Assembly: GCF_938030685.1 (NCBI RefSeq)
Contig: NZ_CALHHX010000214.1
Span: 1-50,230 of the forward strand
Reading direction: 5' to 3'
DNA: 50,230 nucleotides
From: an uncultured Campylobacter sp.
Lineage (GTDB): Bacteria; Campylobacterota; Campylobacteria; Campylobacterales; Campylobacteraceae
Positions 7,106-15,815 of the stretch are shown in pieces. The notes beneath the pieces were generated by a model. That model ran no database searches. It was not told where the DNA came from and saw only the letters and a program-made list of their open reading frames with translations. The translations under genes and the position numbers were made by a program. How positions within the stretch are numbered: the stretch's first letter is position 1; the number at the start of each line of letters is the position of its first letter.

Positions 7106-8854
7106 CTATTTGCCGAGGCAAAAATTGCTAAACATTTCGTCTAGAATTTCGTCTCGCTCAAATGGACGCGAAATACGTGCAATCGCCTCAATCGCGCGAT
7201 TTATCTCAAATGCAAAAAGCTCAAGCTCGCCGCAAGCCAGGCGCTCGCTCGCGTTTTTAAGAGCTGCGAGCGCGCTCTCGCAAGATAGAATTTGCCGCTC
7301 ATTGCTTAGCATAAGGCCATCGAAATTTTGAGAATTTAAGTAGCTCTCAAGCGCAGTTAAAATTTGATCCACGCCCTCATTTGCAGAAATTTCAAGCGGC
7401 GCAAAAATGGAATTTGCTTGGGTATTTTGCTTAGCGGAATTTATTGCAGAGCTACTAGGCGCGATAGAATTTGCAGAATTTTGTTTGGAATCATCCTGAG
7501 TAAAATTCTCCGCAGCACAGCTTGCAGTAGTGCGCTCGGTATTTGGCGACGCTAGTCCCGCTTTTGCGGCAAAATTCTGTTCCTTTGGATTTATGGAATT
7601 CGCAAGAGCTATTTGGCTTGTAGGCGCGGAATTTGTGGAAGTAGAATTTTGCGCGCTTAAGTCACGCTTTAAATTTTTAGCTTTTAAATTCTGCGCGCAA
7701 GAATTTAAAGAAGCGTCGCAGGTATGACTTTGCTTTAAATTTTCGGCTGTGAAATTCTCTGATATGGGATTTTTGACTGCGAAATTGTTTGCAGAAAAAG
7801 CCTCTAAATCATCGCCAAGATACTCTGCGCTAGGATGAAATTTACGCGGCAAGTCGCATTTATTTAAAACGTAGATGATTTTTTTGCCTTTTTGTTCGCG
7901 CAGTATTTTTAGGATCTGCGCGTCCTCAGCATCCCATTCGCGACTTGCGTCAAACACCGCCAAAATCACGTCTGCCTCGCTTGCAGCGCGAAGAGAATAT
8001 GAAATGCCGATACTTTCGAGCTTTGAGCCGCTGTGTCTGATACCTGCAGTATCGACTATACGGATTAGATGAGTGCCTATCTGCAGGCTTTCTTCGATGA
8101 GATCGCGCGTAGTGCCCGCTTCGTCGCTCACGATAGCGCGACTAAAGCTCAGCATAGAATTTAAAATGCTTGATTTACCGACATTGGGCTTACCCACAAT
8201 CGCTACTTTAAAGCCCTCGATTAGCCCTCTTCGGCTGCGGCTGATGCGAGTGATTTTTTCTAGCGAAGCGATATTTTGACTAAGCATTTCTTGCGAGTTT
8301 TGCAGCACATCAGAAGGCAGATCGTCCTCTGCGTAGTCAATGCAAACCTCGACGAAGGCCAACGTCTTAACCAGAGCTGCGCGCAGATCGCCTATAAAGC
8401 CCTCAAGCTCGCCGCGCAGATTTCTAGCTAAAATTTTAGCCGCACTTTGCGAGCGCGAGTTTATGAGATCGCTTATTGCTTCCGCTTTGCTAAGATCCAT
8501 TTTACCGTTTAAAAACGCTCGCTTACTAAACTCACCCGGATTTGCTATGCGCGCGCCCAGAGCCAGCGCGGCATCTAACGCCAATGATGAAGCCGTAAAA
8601 CCGCCGTGGGTCTGCACTTCTACGACATCTTCGCCGGTAAAACTATGCGGAGCTTTAAAATATATCAAAATAGCCTCGCCGAAAATTTCGCCGCTCGCGT
8701 CAAAAAGATTCACAAGCGTGGCATAGCGAGGGCGCAAAGAACTGCGATGTGAAAGGCTTAGAGCGATAGACAGCGCTTCCTCGCCTGAAATTCTAACTAT
8801 GCAAATTCCGCCGATGCCGTGAGCCGTAGCGATAGCGGCGATAGTCTCGCTCAC
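7106..8854 (-). CDS. mnmE: tRNA uridine-5-carboxymethylaminomethyl modification GTPase MnmE, with a large insert
   Basis: MnmE works with MnmG to modify U34 of certain tRNAs. The N-terminal folate-binding domain begins TIAAIATAHGIGGICIVRIS. The G domain has G1 GKPNVGKSS (221-229), G2 AGTTRD (247-251), G3 DTAG (268-271), G4 NKCD (331-334) and G5 ISAN (489-492). The C-terminus keeps the essential cysteine in FCLGK (578-582). The protein has 582 residues against about 440-460 normally. The excess is an Asn/Ser/Ala-rich stretch at about 351-485, placed exactly between G4 and G5 of the GTPase fold. It lies 2 bases after jag, in the classical rpmH operon. Confidence 0.97.
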   Translation of the reverse strand: MSETIAAIATAHGIGGICIVRISGEEALSIALSLSHRSSLRPRYATLVNLFDASGEIFGEAILIYFKAPHSFTGEDVVEVQTHGGFTASSLALDAALALGARIANPGEFSKRAFLNGKMDLSKAEAISDLINSRSQSAAKILARNLRGELEGFIGDLRAALVKTLAFVEVCIDYAEDDLPSDVLQNSQEMLSQNIASLEKITRISRSRRGLIEGFKVAIVGKPNVGKSSILNSMLSFSRAIVSDEAGTTRDLIEESLQIGTHLIRIVDTAGIRHSGSKLESIGISYSLRAASEADVILAVFDASREWDAEDAQILKILREQKGKKIIYVLNKCDLPRKFHPSAEYLGDDLEAFSANNFAVKNPISENFTAENLKQSHTCDASLNSCAQNLKAKNLKRDLSAQNSTSTNSAPTSQIALANSINPKEQNFAAKAGLASPNTERTTASCAAENFTQDDSKQNSANSIAPSSSAINSAKQNTQANSIFAPLEISANEGVDQILTALESYLNSQNFDGLMLSNERQILSCESALAALKNASERLACGELELFAFEINRAIEAIARISRPFERDEILDEMFSNFCLGK

Positions 8855-8856
8855 GA

Positions 8857-9612
8857 TTAGCTTTTTTCGTCTACGATGACGATTTTGCCGCTACGTGTGG
8901 ATTTGATTCCCACGAAACGATCTGGATATGCTTGTTTTAGCTTGTCGGCTACGATTTTGATAAATGCGCCATCAAAAGCCTTCGTGACGATACGCTCATT
9001 TCCAGAGCGCTCCACGAGCGCATTTACGTAAGACTCGATAAATCGTTCTTGATTTTGTAAAAATTCCGCGATTTCAAAAACTACGGCAAGATCATATCTG
9101 ATGCTGATCCAGTTGTAAATCATATACGAAAGTGCCTTGTAGCGGTGTCCTTCTTTGCCTATCAAAAGCGCGCTATCCTCGCCTTGCAGCTTGATATAGA
9201 CGGTATTTTCGTCGATTTTGCTAACATCGCTAACTTCAATATTAAACTCGCTTGATCTAAAAAGTGCAGATAGCTTCTCTTTGATATCGGATAAAATTTC
9301 ATCCGTCACAACGCCCTTTTGCTTTTCTTTGCGATATTTAGAATGCGTGGCGCGCGGACTTTGAGACTCTGATTTGTCGCCCTGCTTTTTCTCTGCTTTG
9401 CCGGCTTTATTTTGCGGGGCGCTAAATTCCGGATTTTCGCTAAATTTCTCCCCTTCCAAAACCGCTTCTATAATAGCATTTTTTTTAAAAAAGCCCAAAA
9501 ATCCGCCGCTTGGATGCTGTAGCACGCGCACGTTAAGCTGCGTTACCGAGCATCCTAGCTCAGCTGCTGCTTTATTATAGGCATCTTTTAAATTTTCAGC
9601 TTCGATTATCAT
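8857..9612 (-). CDS. jag: Jag/KhpB-type RNA-binding protein
   Basis: This 251-residue protein has the Jag N-terminal domain (IIEAENLKDAYNKAAAELGC followed by PSGGFLGFFKKNAIIEA). A basic linker lies at about residues 60-95. A KH-type RNA-binding domain follows, centred on LLIGKEGHRYKALSYMIYNW. The last 60 residues (SGNERIVTKAFDGAFIKIVA) occupy the place of the R3H domain but lack a clear RxxxH signature. The protein binds RNA in other bacteria and is linked to cell envelope functions. Its start overlaps the yidC stop by 4 bases, and the order yidC-jag-mnmE is the ancestral one. Confidence 0.93.
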   Translation of the reverse strand: MIIEAENLKDAYNKAAAELGCSVTQLNVRVLQHPSGGFLGFFKKNAIIEAVLEGEKFSENPEFSAPQNKAGKAEKKQGDKSESQSPRATHSKYRKEKQKGVVTDEILSDIKEKLSALFRSSEFNIEVSDVSKIDENTVYIKLQGEDSALLIGKEGHRYKALSYMIYNWISIRYDLAVVFEIAEFLQNQERFIESYVNALVERSGNERIVTKAFDGAFIKIVADKLKQAYPDRFVGIKSTRSGKIVIVDEKS

Positions 9613-11252
9613 GACTTTTTCTCCGCTATTTGAGCTTGTTTATGCCTAGCAAAGGCTTTATTAATGACGTATTGCTGGATAATGGAGCAGAAGTTATTGA
9701 CCGTCCAGTATAGCGTAAGACCCGCCGGGAACATCACAAAAAATACCGTAAAAATAAGAGGCAAGAATTTCATCATCTTCTCTTGCATCGGATCGGTAAA
9801 TGTAGTCGGCGTAATCTTTTGCTGCAAAAACATCAAAATTCCCATCGTAATCGGCAGGATGTAATATGGATCTTTAAGTGACAGATCGTGGATCCACAGC
9901 GCCCACTCCGCACCCTTTAGCTCGATCGCATTAAGTAGCACGCGGTAGATCGCGAAAAATACCGGTATCTGAAGCAGTATTGGCAAGCAGCCGCCCATTG
10001 GATTGGCACCGTTTTTCTTATACAGATCCATCATATGCATCTGCAGCTTTTGCTTATCGTCCTTATATTTTTCCTGAAGCTCCTTCATCTTAGGCGCCAG
10101 ATCTTTTAGCTTATTCATCGATAGCATTCCCTTGTAGCTTAGCGGGAATAAGATTAGGCGGATAATGAGCGTAAGCACGACGATCGACCAGCCCCAGTTG
10201 CCGATATAGCCGTGCAGCCAGTTTAGAAATTTAAACATCGGGCGGGCGATAAAGGTAAACCAGCCGTATTCGATAATGTGCGTAAGAGCAGGATTTATCG
10301 AGCTTAGCGTCGCGTGATCTTTCGCGCCAATATAGCCCGTAAGACTAAGATCGCCGTCCGAGCCTATGAAAACCTGCGAAATTTTATCTGCGTCAGTCAC
10401 GGTCGCATTCAAGCTCTCTCCGTAAAATAGCGTCGTATAATAGCGATCGGAGCTTGCAGCGATATTTACGCCACTTATTCGCTCGTTTTTATCCACATCA
10501 CCATCTTTAAAAATTTCTACGCTTTCGCTTATAGCTTGTGAGCCCGTAAAAAATGAAGCGATTTTATCTGAAATTCCAGCTTCGCCCGGTTTTCCTACGA
10601 TGACGCCGTGAACCGTATAGCTATCTACTTCTACGTTCGGACGCGAGCCGGGGCTGATGAAATAACGCGCATTGCCGCTTAACTTCAGATCCAATTTATA
10701 ACTACCATTTGGATAAAAAGTAAGAATTTTATTTATGCTAACGGCGCCTAAACTTTGACTTAATGTAACACTAGCCTCTCCATTTCGTACGTCCAGCTCG
10801 CTAGATGAAGCGCTGTAAGGAGTATCGAAAGCCATTGCATTCAACGCCGCGTCCTCGAAGCGCATCTCAAGCGGTTTAGAATGTGATTTAGGATCAATTA
10901 AATTTATCGCATCGCCGTTTTCGTCACGGAATTTAGCATCGTTTAGCACATACGAGCTTATGCGACCGAGCCCGTCGATCGTGAAATTTGCTTCTTTGCC
11001 AACCACGCGCACTAACGGTGCGGAGATGGAATTTGAGGTATTTAAATTCGCTCCTTGCGCGCTCACGCCAGCGGCGGTAGTTTGCGGAGCGGACTTGGCG
11101 GCATTTTTTTGCGCGATTTGCGCTGCGGTTGCGTTTGCCTCCATAGCGGCGCGAATTTTTGATAAATAAAAATGATCGTAAGCTACGAAAAATATGAGCG
11201 CAGTTGCTATTGCGATAGCAAGGCGCTTTGATTGAGGAAGTTTATCTAGCAC
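9609..11252 (-). CDS. yidC: Membrane protein insertase YidC
   Basis: YidC inserts proteins into the inner membrane, alone or with SecYEG. This 547-residue form has the Gram-negative layout. One N-terminal transmembrane helix lies at about residues 9-28. A large periplasmic domain follows (VVGKEANFTIDGLGRISSYV onward). The conserved membrane core starts at GNWGWSIVVLTLIIRLILFP with the conserved arginine in LIIRLILFP. The cytoplasmic hairpin APKMKELQEKYKDDKQKLQ comes next, then the remaining helices to LTLYWTVNNFCSIIQQYVI. The linker after the first helix is Ala/Asn/Thr-rich but short. It shares one base with the yidD stop and couples to jag. Confidence 0.97.
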   Translation of the reverse strand: MLDKLPQSKRLAIAIATALIFFVAYDHFYLSKIRAAMEANATAAQIAQKNAAKSAPQTTAAGVSAQGANLNTSNSISAPLVRVVGKEANFTIDGLGRISSYVLNDAKFRDENGDAINLIDPKSHSKPLEMRFEDAALNAMAFDTPYSASSSELDVRNGEASVTLSQSLGAVSINKILTFYPNGSYKLDLKLSGNARYFISPGSRPNVEVDSYTVHGVIVGKPGEAGISDKIASFFTGSQAISESVEIFKDGDVDKNERISGVNIAASSDRYYTTLFYGESLNATVTDADKISQVFIGSDGDLSLTGYIGAKDHATLSSINPALTHIIEYGWFTFIARPMFKFLNWLHGYIGNWGWSIVVLTLIIRLILFPLSYKGMLSMNKLKDLAPKMKELQEKYKDDKQKLQMHMMDLYKKNGANPMGGCLPILLQIPVFFAIYRVLLNAIELKGAEWALWIHDLSLKDPYYILPITMGILMFLQQKITPTTFTDPMQEKMMKFLPLIFTVFFVMFPAGLTLYWTVNNFCSIIQQYVINKAFARHKQAQIAEKKS

Positions 11253-11614
11253 TATTTTTCTCCTAGTCGTATGACGTAATATCTATTTTTTTTATATGGT
11301 ATGAACCAAATTTTTTTATATGGTATGAACCAAAGCTTAAATTTATCCGCAGAGGCATTGCTGCTGCGGATTTTAGAAAATACGCAAAATTTGAAATTTC
11401 GCGCGATTATCGGATAATCTATGCCGCCGCTAAAGAGCGGATTGCATCTTAAAATTCTAGCCGCTACAGCGCAGAGTGCGCCAAAGACGCCGTTAAACTT
11501 AAACTCATAAAGCGCGTATTCCGAACAGCTCGGATAGTAGCGGCAACAGCGCGGTAGCAAAGGCGAAATAAATTTTCGATAAAACCCGATCGCGGCTATA
11601 AAAAATCTCTTCAT
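11252..11614 (-). CDS. yidD: Membrane protein insertion efficiency factor YidD
   Basis: This 120-residue protein has the YidD core: FYRKFISPLLPRCCRYYPSC, then SEYALYEFKFNGVFGALCAV and RILRCNPLFSGGIDYP, with the conserved cysteines. YidD is a small amphipathic protein at the inner membrane that assists YidC. The ATG overlaps the rnpA stop as ATGA. The tail repeats itself: WFIPYKKI is followed at once by WFIPYKKN, encoded by two identical 24-base copies. That is a recent duplication outside the conserved core. Confidence 0.95.
   Translation of the reverse strand: MKRFFIAAIGFYRKFISPLLPRCCRYYPSCSEYALYEFKFNGVFGALCAVAARILRCNPLFSGGIDYPIIARNFKFCVFSKIRSSNASADKFKLWFIPYKKIWFIPYKKNRYYVIRLGEK
11287..11334. 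repeat. Perfect 24-bp tandem duplication in the 3' end of yidD
   Basis: Bases 11287-11310 and 11311-11334 are identical on the plus strand: seven T, then ATATGGTATGAACCAAA. The unit is a multiple of three, so the frame is kept and eight residues are repeated near the YidD C-terminus. Confidence 0.95.
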
Positions 11615-11946
11615 TTTACTGCGCCGATCTTTTTAAACGCCCATTTTAAATTTCGCTCAATGTCTTCAAAGCTCATATCTACGATCCGCTTTTTTGCGAT
11701 TAATATAAAAATTCCGCTAACAATGGCGTCTTTTTGATTATAAAACGCTGCGCGCAAACGTCTTTTAGCGTAATTTCGCGTAACTGAATTGCCTATTTTT
11801 TTGCTGGCGACTGCGCTAAATTTACGCTGCTCGCTAGCCAAAAAATACACAACAGCGCATTCGCAATGCCACTTCGCCGCACTTTTATAAACCTCCGAAA
11901 AAACGCTGCTATCGCTTATCGCAGCAAATTCGCCTACGCAGCCAAT
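11611..11946 (-). CDS. rnpA: Ribonuclease P protein component RnpA, probable non-canonical start
   Basis: RnpA is the protein partner of RNase P, which trims the 5' end of tRNA precursors. The core is clear: VASKKIGNSVTRNYAKRRLR, then KWAFKKIG at the end. The first ordinary start codon is a GTG at 11850, giving only 79 residues. The frame stays open upstream, and its translation continues the family: VFSEVYKSAAKWHCECAVVY closely resembles the N-terminal region remembered from C. jejuni RnpA. With an ATT at 11946-11944, preceded by an AGGCAGAAG stretch, the protein has 111 residues, the normal size. That start would overlap the end of rpmH. No ATG, GTG or TTG exists in frame between 11850 and the upstream stop. 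Confidence 0.8.
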   Translation of the reverse strand: MGCVGEFAAISDSSVFSEVYKSAAKWHCECAVVYFLASEQRKFSAVASKKIGNSVTRNYAKRRLRAAFYNQKDAIVSGIFILIAKKRIVDMSFEDIERNLKWAFKKIGAVK

Positions 11947-12068
11947 CTTCTTCTGCCTTTAGCGCGTCTTGCACTTAAAACTCTGCGGCCGTTTTTTGTT
12001 TTCATACGGACGCGAAAGCCGTGAGTACGCTTTTTAGGGGTATTGTGGGGTTGGTACGTTCTTTTCAT
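11934..12068 (-). CDS. rpmH: 50S ribosomal protein L34
   Basis: This 44-residue protein, MKRTYQPHNTPKKRTHGFRV to GRRRLAA, is a full-length L34. It has the highly basic sequence and the conserved MKRTYQP start of the family. It binds 23S rRNA in the large ribosomal subunit. A strong AAAGGAACAG site precedes the ATG. It heads the conserved rpmH-rnpA-yidD-yidC-jag-mnmE operon, and its last 13 bases would overlap rnpA if the ATT start is used. Confidence 0.97.
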   Translation of the reverse strand: MKRTYQPHNTPKKRTHGFRVRMKTKNGRRVLSARRAKGRRRLAA

Positions 12069-12099
12069 AACTGTTCCTTTAAGAAAATGTAAAGCGGAG

Positions 12100-12107
12100 A
12101 TTTTATA
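12100..12107 (-). promoter_or_regulatory. rpmH: Probable -10 element of the rpmH promoter
   Basis: Reading the minus strand, TATAAAAT lies about 30 bases upstream of the rpmH ATG, after T- and A-rich runs, as expected for epsilonproteobacterial sigma-70 promoters, which often lack a clear -35 box. It is the best promoter candidate in the 75-base gap before rpmH. Confidence 0.5.
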
Positions 12108-12143
12108 GAAACTTTACTTAAAAACCGATAAACAAAAGCAGCC

Positions 12144-12497
12144 CTAGCGCCGATAAACGTCGCCTTGCAGCTTTTTACGGCGCAGTTTTAAGTCTTGCTC
12201 ATTTTTATTGTTTCGCTCCTTGATATCTTGCATTGGCTGTTTTTTCATCGAAAAATCATCGTGGTCGCCTACACCTTTTGATTCACGTTGCAAATTATTT
12301 TGCAGGCTTTGCCTATCTAGTTCATTTTTTTGACGATTTAGCAGAATTTCACTATGGTTTTTCTCAAATTCTGATTGTTTATCGTTCGCAACGTAAGCGC
12401 TGGCGCTAAGGCTTACTGCACCATCTTGCGCACTTAGTACCATAGAATCAGCAAATATCGCGCCACAAAGCAGCCAAAATATCAAAGCCTTTTTCAT
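12144..12497 (-). CDS. Small predicted secreted protein, unknown function
   Basis: This 117-residue protein begins with a signal peptide (MKKALIFWLLCGAIFA, likely cut before DSM). The rest is hydrophilic and highly charged, with Gln, Lys and Glu heptad-like spacing that suggests a helix or coiled coil, and ends in the basic KLQGDVYRR. I recognise no family. Its ATG overlaps the stop of the efflux outer-membrane gene by 4 bases, so it is the last gene of the macAB-type operon and may act in the periplasm with that pump. This role is inferred only from position. Confidence 0.7.
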   Translation of the reverse strand: MKKALIFWLLCGAIFADSMVLSAQDGAVSLSASAYVANDKQSEFEKNHSEILLNRQKNELDRQSLQNNLQRESKGVGDHDDFSMKKQPMQDIKERNNKNEQDLKLRRKKLQGDVYRR

Positions 12498-13852
12498 TTG
12501 CGTTTAAATTTACCTGCCATCGCGCGATAGATCGCCGCCTCGTTTTGAAGCGTCAAATATCTTTGATTTAGCTCGTTTATCTTAGCGTTTACGGCGTCGG
12601 TGCGGGCTTCTAGCATATCCTTTAGCTCGCTTGAACCTGCTTCGTATTTCGCGGCGTAAAGATCGGCAATGCGCGCCTTTTCATCGTAAGCAGCGCTTAA
12701 ATTTTTAAGGCTAGCCAGATTGATCTGATAAATTCTATATAAATTTAGCACCTCATTCGTAGCGTTAGAGAGCGTCTGTTCGTAATTTACGACGTTTTTA
12801 CGAAAAGCGATCTCCGAAATTTTAAGGCGGTTTTCAACCCTCGCATAATCCAAAAACGGCAGACTTATGCTTACGTTGCCACTTAAAAAATTTAGCTTGA
12901 AGCTATCGTTAGCGCTCACGCCTTGCCCATTAGTAAGCCCTGCGCCCAAATTCACGCTAGGAAAGAAATTTAACTTAGCGGTCTGTTCGTCGTAAAAGCT
13001 GGAATTTAGCCTAGCGATCGCAGCTCTAATGTCGGGGCGGTTAGCAAGCGCTGTGTAAGGCACATTTAGATCAACGCCTTGGAATTCTATGGAATTTATC
13101 GAATCGGTGTTATCATCAAATTGCAAGCTGGAGGAGATGAGATTTCTCATATATTTATGATTATCCTCGATATTTTTTTGAATGCTTAAGACCTTGTTTT
13201 CAAGCCCTAGGATAGAATTTTGAATCTGCCTGTAATCTAGCTGCTCGGACTTGCCGTAATCGTATTTTGCCTTGATTATTTTTTCGATCTCTCGGTAATC
13301 GCTTAAATTCTGTTTTGTCCATTTTAGCGAATCGTTTAGATAAAGCATCTCGAAGTAGCCGCTTACGACAGAATTTATAAGAGTCAGGCGGGTATTTTCG
13401 AGATCAAACTCGCTAGCTTTGGCGTTCCAGCCCTCGGCATTTACCGCCGAGCGGATCTTGCCGAAAAGATCAAGCTCATAGCTTACGTTAAAACCAGAGC
13501 TATAGGTTTTGTTCCAGTTCGAGCCGGTGCTTATGTCGCGATTAGCGCCCGCACTCCACGAGCTACTTAGCGTAGGAAAAAGATCAGCCCTACTTAACCC
13601 TAAATTTGCATAAGCACTCTCAACATTTAAAGCCGCTGTTTTTAGATCGTAGTTATTCGTAAGGGCTTGATCTACAAGCTTATTTAAGTATGATTCGCCA
13701 TATTTTTTATACCACAGCGTATCTATTTCATAGCTTGCATTTTCGTCCTTGAAATGCTCTACAGGCTTAAATTCGACCTCACTTTGATTTGAGGCACAAC
13801 CGCCGATAAAAACAGCTAAAACGCCGCTTAAAATTACTTTGGAATTTATCAT
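12494..13852 (-). CDS. Outer membrane efflux lipoprotein (TolC/NodT family)
   Basis: This 452-residue protein has a lipoprotein signal ending in GGCASNQ, with the lipidated cysteine near residue 19. It then has two outer-membrane-efflux repeats, for example LVDQALTNNYDLKTAALNVE and PYTALANRPDIRAAIARLN, the usual markers of NodT-type factors. It forms the trimeric exit duct of a tripartite pump. It starts 14 bases after macB, so macA, macB and this gene very probably encode one exporter. The LANRPDI motif and the length match the family. Confidence 0.93.
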   Translation of the reverse strand: MINSKVILSGVLAVFIGGCASNQSEVEFKPVEHFKDENASYEIDTLWYKKYGESYLNKLVDQALTNNYDLKTAALNVESAYANLGLSRADLFPTLSSSWSAGANRDISTGSNWNKTYSSGFNVSYELDLFGKIRSAVNAEGWNAKASEFDLENTRLTLINSVVSGYFEMLYLNDSLKWTKQNLSDYREIEKIIKAKYDYGKSEQLDYRQIQNSILGLENKVLSIQKNIEDNHKYMRNLISSSLQFDDNTDSINSIEFQGVDLNVPYTALANRPDIRAAIARLNSSFYDEQTAKLNFFPSVNLGAGLTNGQGVSANDSFKLNFLSGNVSISLPFLDYARVENRLKISEIAFRKNVVNYEQTLSNATNEVLNLYRIYQINLASLKNLSAAYDEKARIADLYAAKYEAGSSELKDMLEARTDAVNAKINELNQRYLTLQNEAAIYRAMAGKFKRK

Positions 13853-13865
13853 TTTCTCTCCTTGT

Positions 13866-15800
13866 TTATTCTTGTGCTAAAGCATCTATCGGATTTAATC
13901 TGCTGGCGTTTCTTGCCGGCAGATATCCGAAAACTATACCGATCGCAGACGACGCCGCAAAGGCAATCACGAAAGGCGCAGTAGTAAATTTCATCGCAAA
14001 ATCCGGGCTTATGGTATTAAACGCAAATCCAAGCGCCAAAGCGATTAAAATTCCTAAAGCTCCGCCGAGCGAGCAAAGCAAGATCGCCTCTATCAAAAAC
14101 TGCTGCAAGATATTGGATTGCTTCGCGCCGATCGCCATCCTGATGCCGATTTCGCGCGTGCGCTCGGTGACGCTTACGAGCATGATATTCATCACGCCGA
14201 TGCCGCCGACGACGAGCGAGATAACCGCAATCGATGAGATCAAAATCGTCATCGTGCCGGTAGTGCTTTGTATTGTTTGTTTGATAGTATCTGCGTTCAT
14301 CGTATGAAAATCCCGCGAGCCGTGTCTTTGGATAAGTAGCTGAGTTAGGCTCTCTTCGGCCACTTGAGTATTGACATCGTCTTTGATTTTGATGGTAATA
14401 GAGCTGATTTTTCGATTGCCCGTGATTTTATCCATCACGGTTGAGTACGGCGCGTAAATTCTTAAATTTTCGTTACTTCCGAAGGCGTTTTTATCCTTGC
14501 CCGAAACTCCTATGATCTTAAGTGGCTTACCCGAAAATAAAATCGTCTTGCCGATTGGATCTGAATTTTTAAAAAATGTTTTTTTAGTGTTTGGATCGAT
14601 AATCGCGACGGAGGCAGAATTTTTAATATCATCGTCGCTAAAATTTCTACCATCTTCTATATCTATGCCATTAACCGCCAAAGAATTCACGCCGCCGCCG
14701 CGCAATTGAGCCTTGGAGCTTAAATTCGCATAGGTTGCCGTACCGCTTGTAGAAGCATTTGGTGTAGCGTAATCGACGTAGGGCTGGCGCGCCAAAACTT
14801 TAGAATCGCTTATCGTAAGGGTGCTCACGAAGCCCGCACGCACGTCACCAAAATTTTTACCGGGAAAGATATCGATCGTATTGGTGCCAATTTTACGGAT
14901 CTCGGATAAAATTTTCTCCTCCGAACCCTTACCGAGAGCTACTACGCAGATAACCGAGGCGATGCCGATGATGATGCCTAGCATCGTCAAAATCGATCTT
15001 AGTTTATGCGAAAATATCGCGCTAATCGACATTTTAAAGCTTTCAATAAGCTGGTCTTTGCAAAATATAAAGGAATTTTTAGTTTTAATCTGCTCTTTTT
15101 TGCGCTCAAAAACCCGTTCCGTCTTTCTTTTATCGCTTAAAATTCTGCCGTCTTTGATCTCGATGATACGATCCGCAAATTCCGCAATATGCGCATCGTG
15201 CGTGACTATGATGATGGTGTGCCCCTCTTTGTGCAGCGCCGTTAAAATTTGCATCACCGTCTCGCCGCTTTTGCTATCAAGCGCGCCGGTTGGCTCGTCG
15301 GCCAAAATTACTTCACCGCCGTTTATCAGAGCGCGGGCGATACTTACGCGCTGCTGCTGTCCGCCGCTAAGCTTACTCGGTAAGCTCTTAGTGCGATCGC
15401 CAAGCTCCAGCTTGTCCAAAAGCTCCACCGCCCGTTTCGTCCGTTCGCTCGCCCCTACGCCCGCATACACCGCAGGCAGCGAGACGTTTGCGGTCGCATC
15501 CATCGTGGCGATGAGATTGTATTTTTGAAAGACGAAGCCGAATTTTTTGCTTCTAAGCGCCGCAAGCTCATCGCCGCTTAAATTCGCGGTCTCGCGACCA
15601 TCGATCTTGTAGCTTCCGCTGCTTGGCGTATCGATGCAGCCGATTATATTCATCAGAGTCGATTTTCCACTTCCCGATTGCCCGATTATCGATATAAACT
15701 CGCCCGCCTCGATATTTAAGCTTACGTCCTTTAGGACGCGGATTTCGTTATCGCCGAGAATGAATTTTTTGTTTATATCTTTAAGCTCTAGCATTTTCAC
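13866..15800 (-). CDS. macB: MacB-type ABC transporter (ATPase plus permease)
   Basis: This 644-residue protein fuses an N-terminal ATPase to four transmembrane helices and a periplasmic domain, as in MacB. Walker A is GQSGSGKST (40-48), the signature LSGGQQQRVSIARAL starts at 144, Walker B is VILADEPTGALD (from 164), and the switch histidine is in IIIVTHDAH. The first membrane helix begins near residue 260 (LRSILTMLGIIIGIASVICV). The C-terminal helices contain GVMNIMLVSVTERTREIGIR, the FtsX-like core. It powers export of macrolides, peptides or other substrates through the MacA adaptor and the outer membrane duct encoded on either side. The substrate is unknown. Confidence 0.96.
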   Translation of the reverse strand: MKMLELKDINKKFILGDNEIRVLKDVSLNIEAGEFISIIGQSGSGKSTLMNIIGCIDTPSSGSYKIDGRETANLSGDELAALRSKKFGFVFQKYNLIATMDATANVSLPAVYAGVGASERTKRAVELLDKLELGDRTKSLPSKLSGGQQQRVSIARALINGGEVILADEPTGALDSKSGETVMQILTALHKEGHTIIIVTHDAHIAEFADRIIEIKDGRILSDKRKTERVFERKKEQIKTKNSFIFCKDQLIESFKMSISAIFSHKLRSILTMLGIIIGIASVICVVALGKGSEEKILSEIRKIGTNTIDIFPGKNFGDVRAGFVSTLTISDSKVLARQPYVDYATPNASTSGTATYANLSSKAQLRGGGVNSLAVNGIDIEDGRNFSDDDIKNSASVAIIDPNTKKTFFKNSDPIGKTILFSGKPLKIIGVSGKDKNAFGSNENLRIYAPYSTVMDKITGNRKISSITIKIKDDVNTQVAEESLTQLLIQRHGSRDFHTMNADTIKQTIQSTTGTMTILISSIAVISLVVGGIGVMNIMLVSVTERTREIGIRMAIGAKQSNILQQFLIEAILLCSLGGALGILIALALGFAFNTISPDFAMKFTTAPFVIAFAASSAIGIVFGYLPARNASRLNPIDALAQE

Positions 15801-15815
15801 ACCATAAAATTTTAA

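Noticed and set aside
14821..15528. 235-codon plus-strand frame inside macB
   Set aside because: MacB motifs are on the minus strand; the long shadow frame arises from codon bias.
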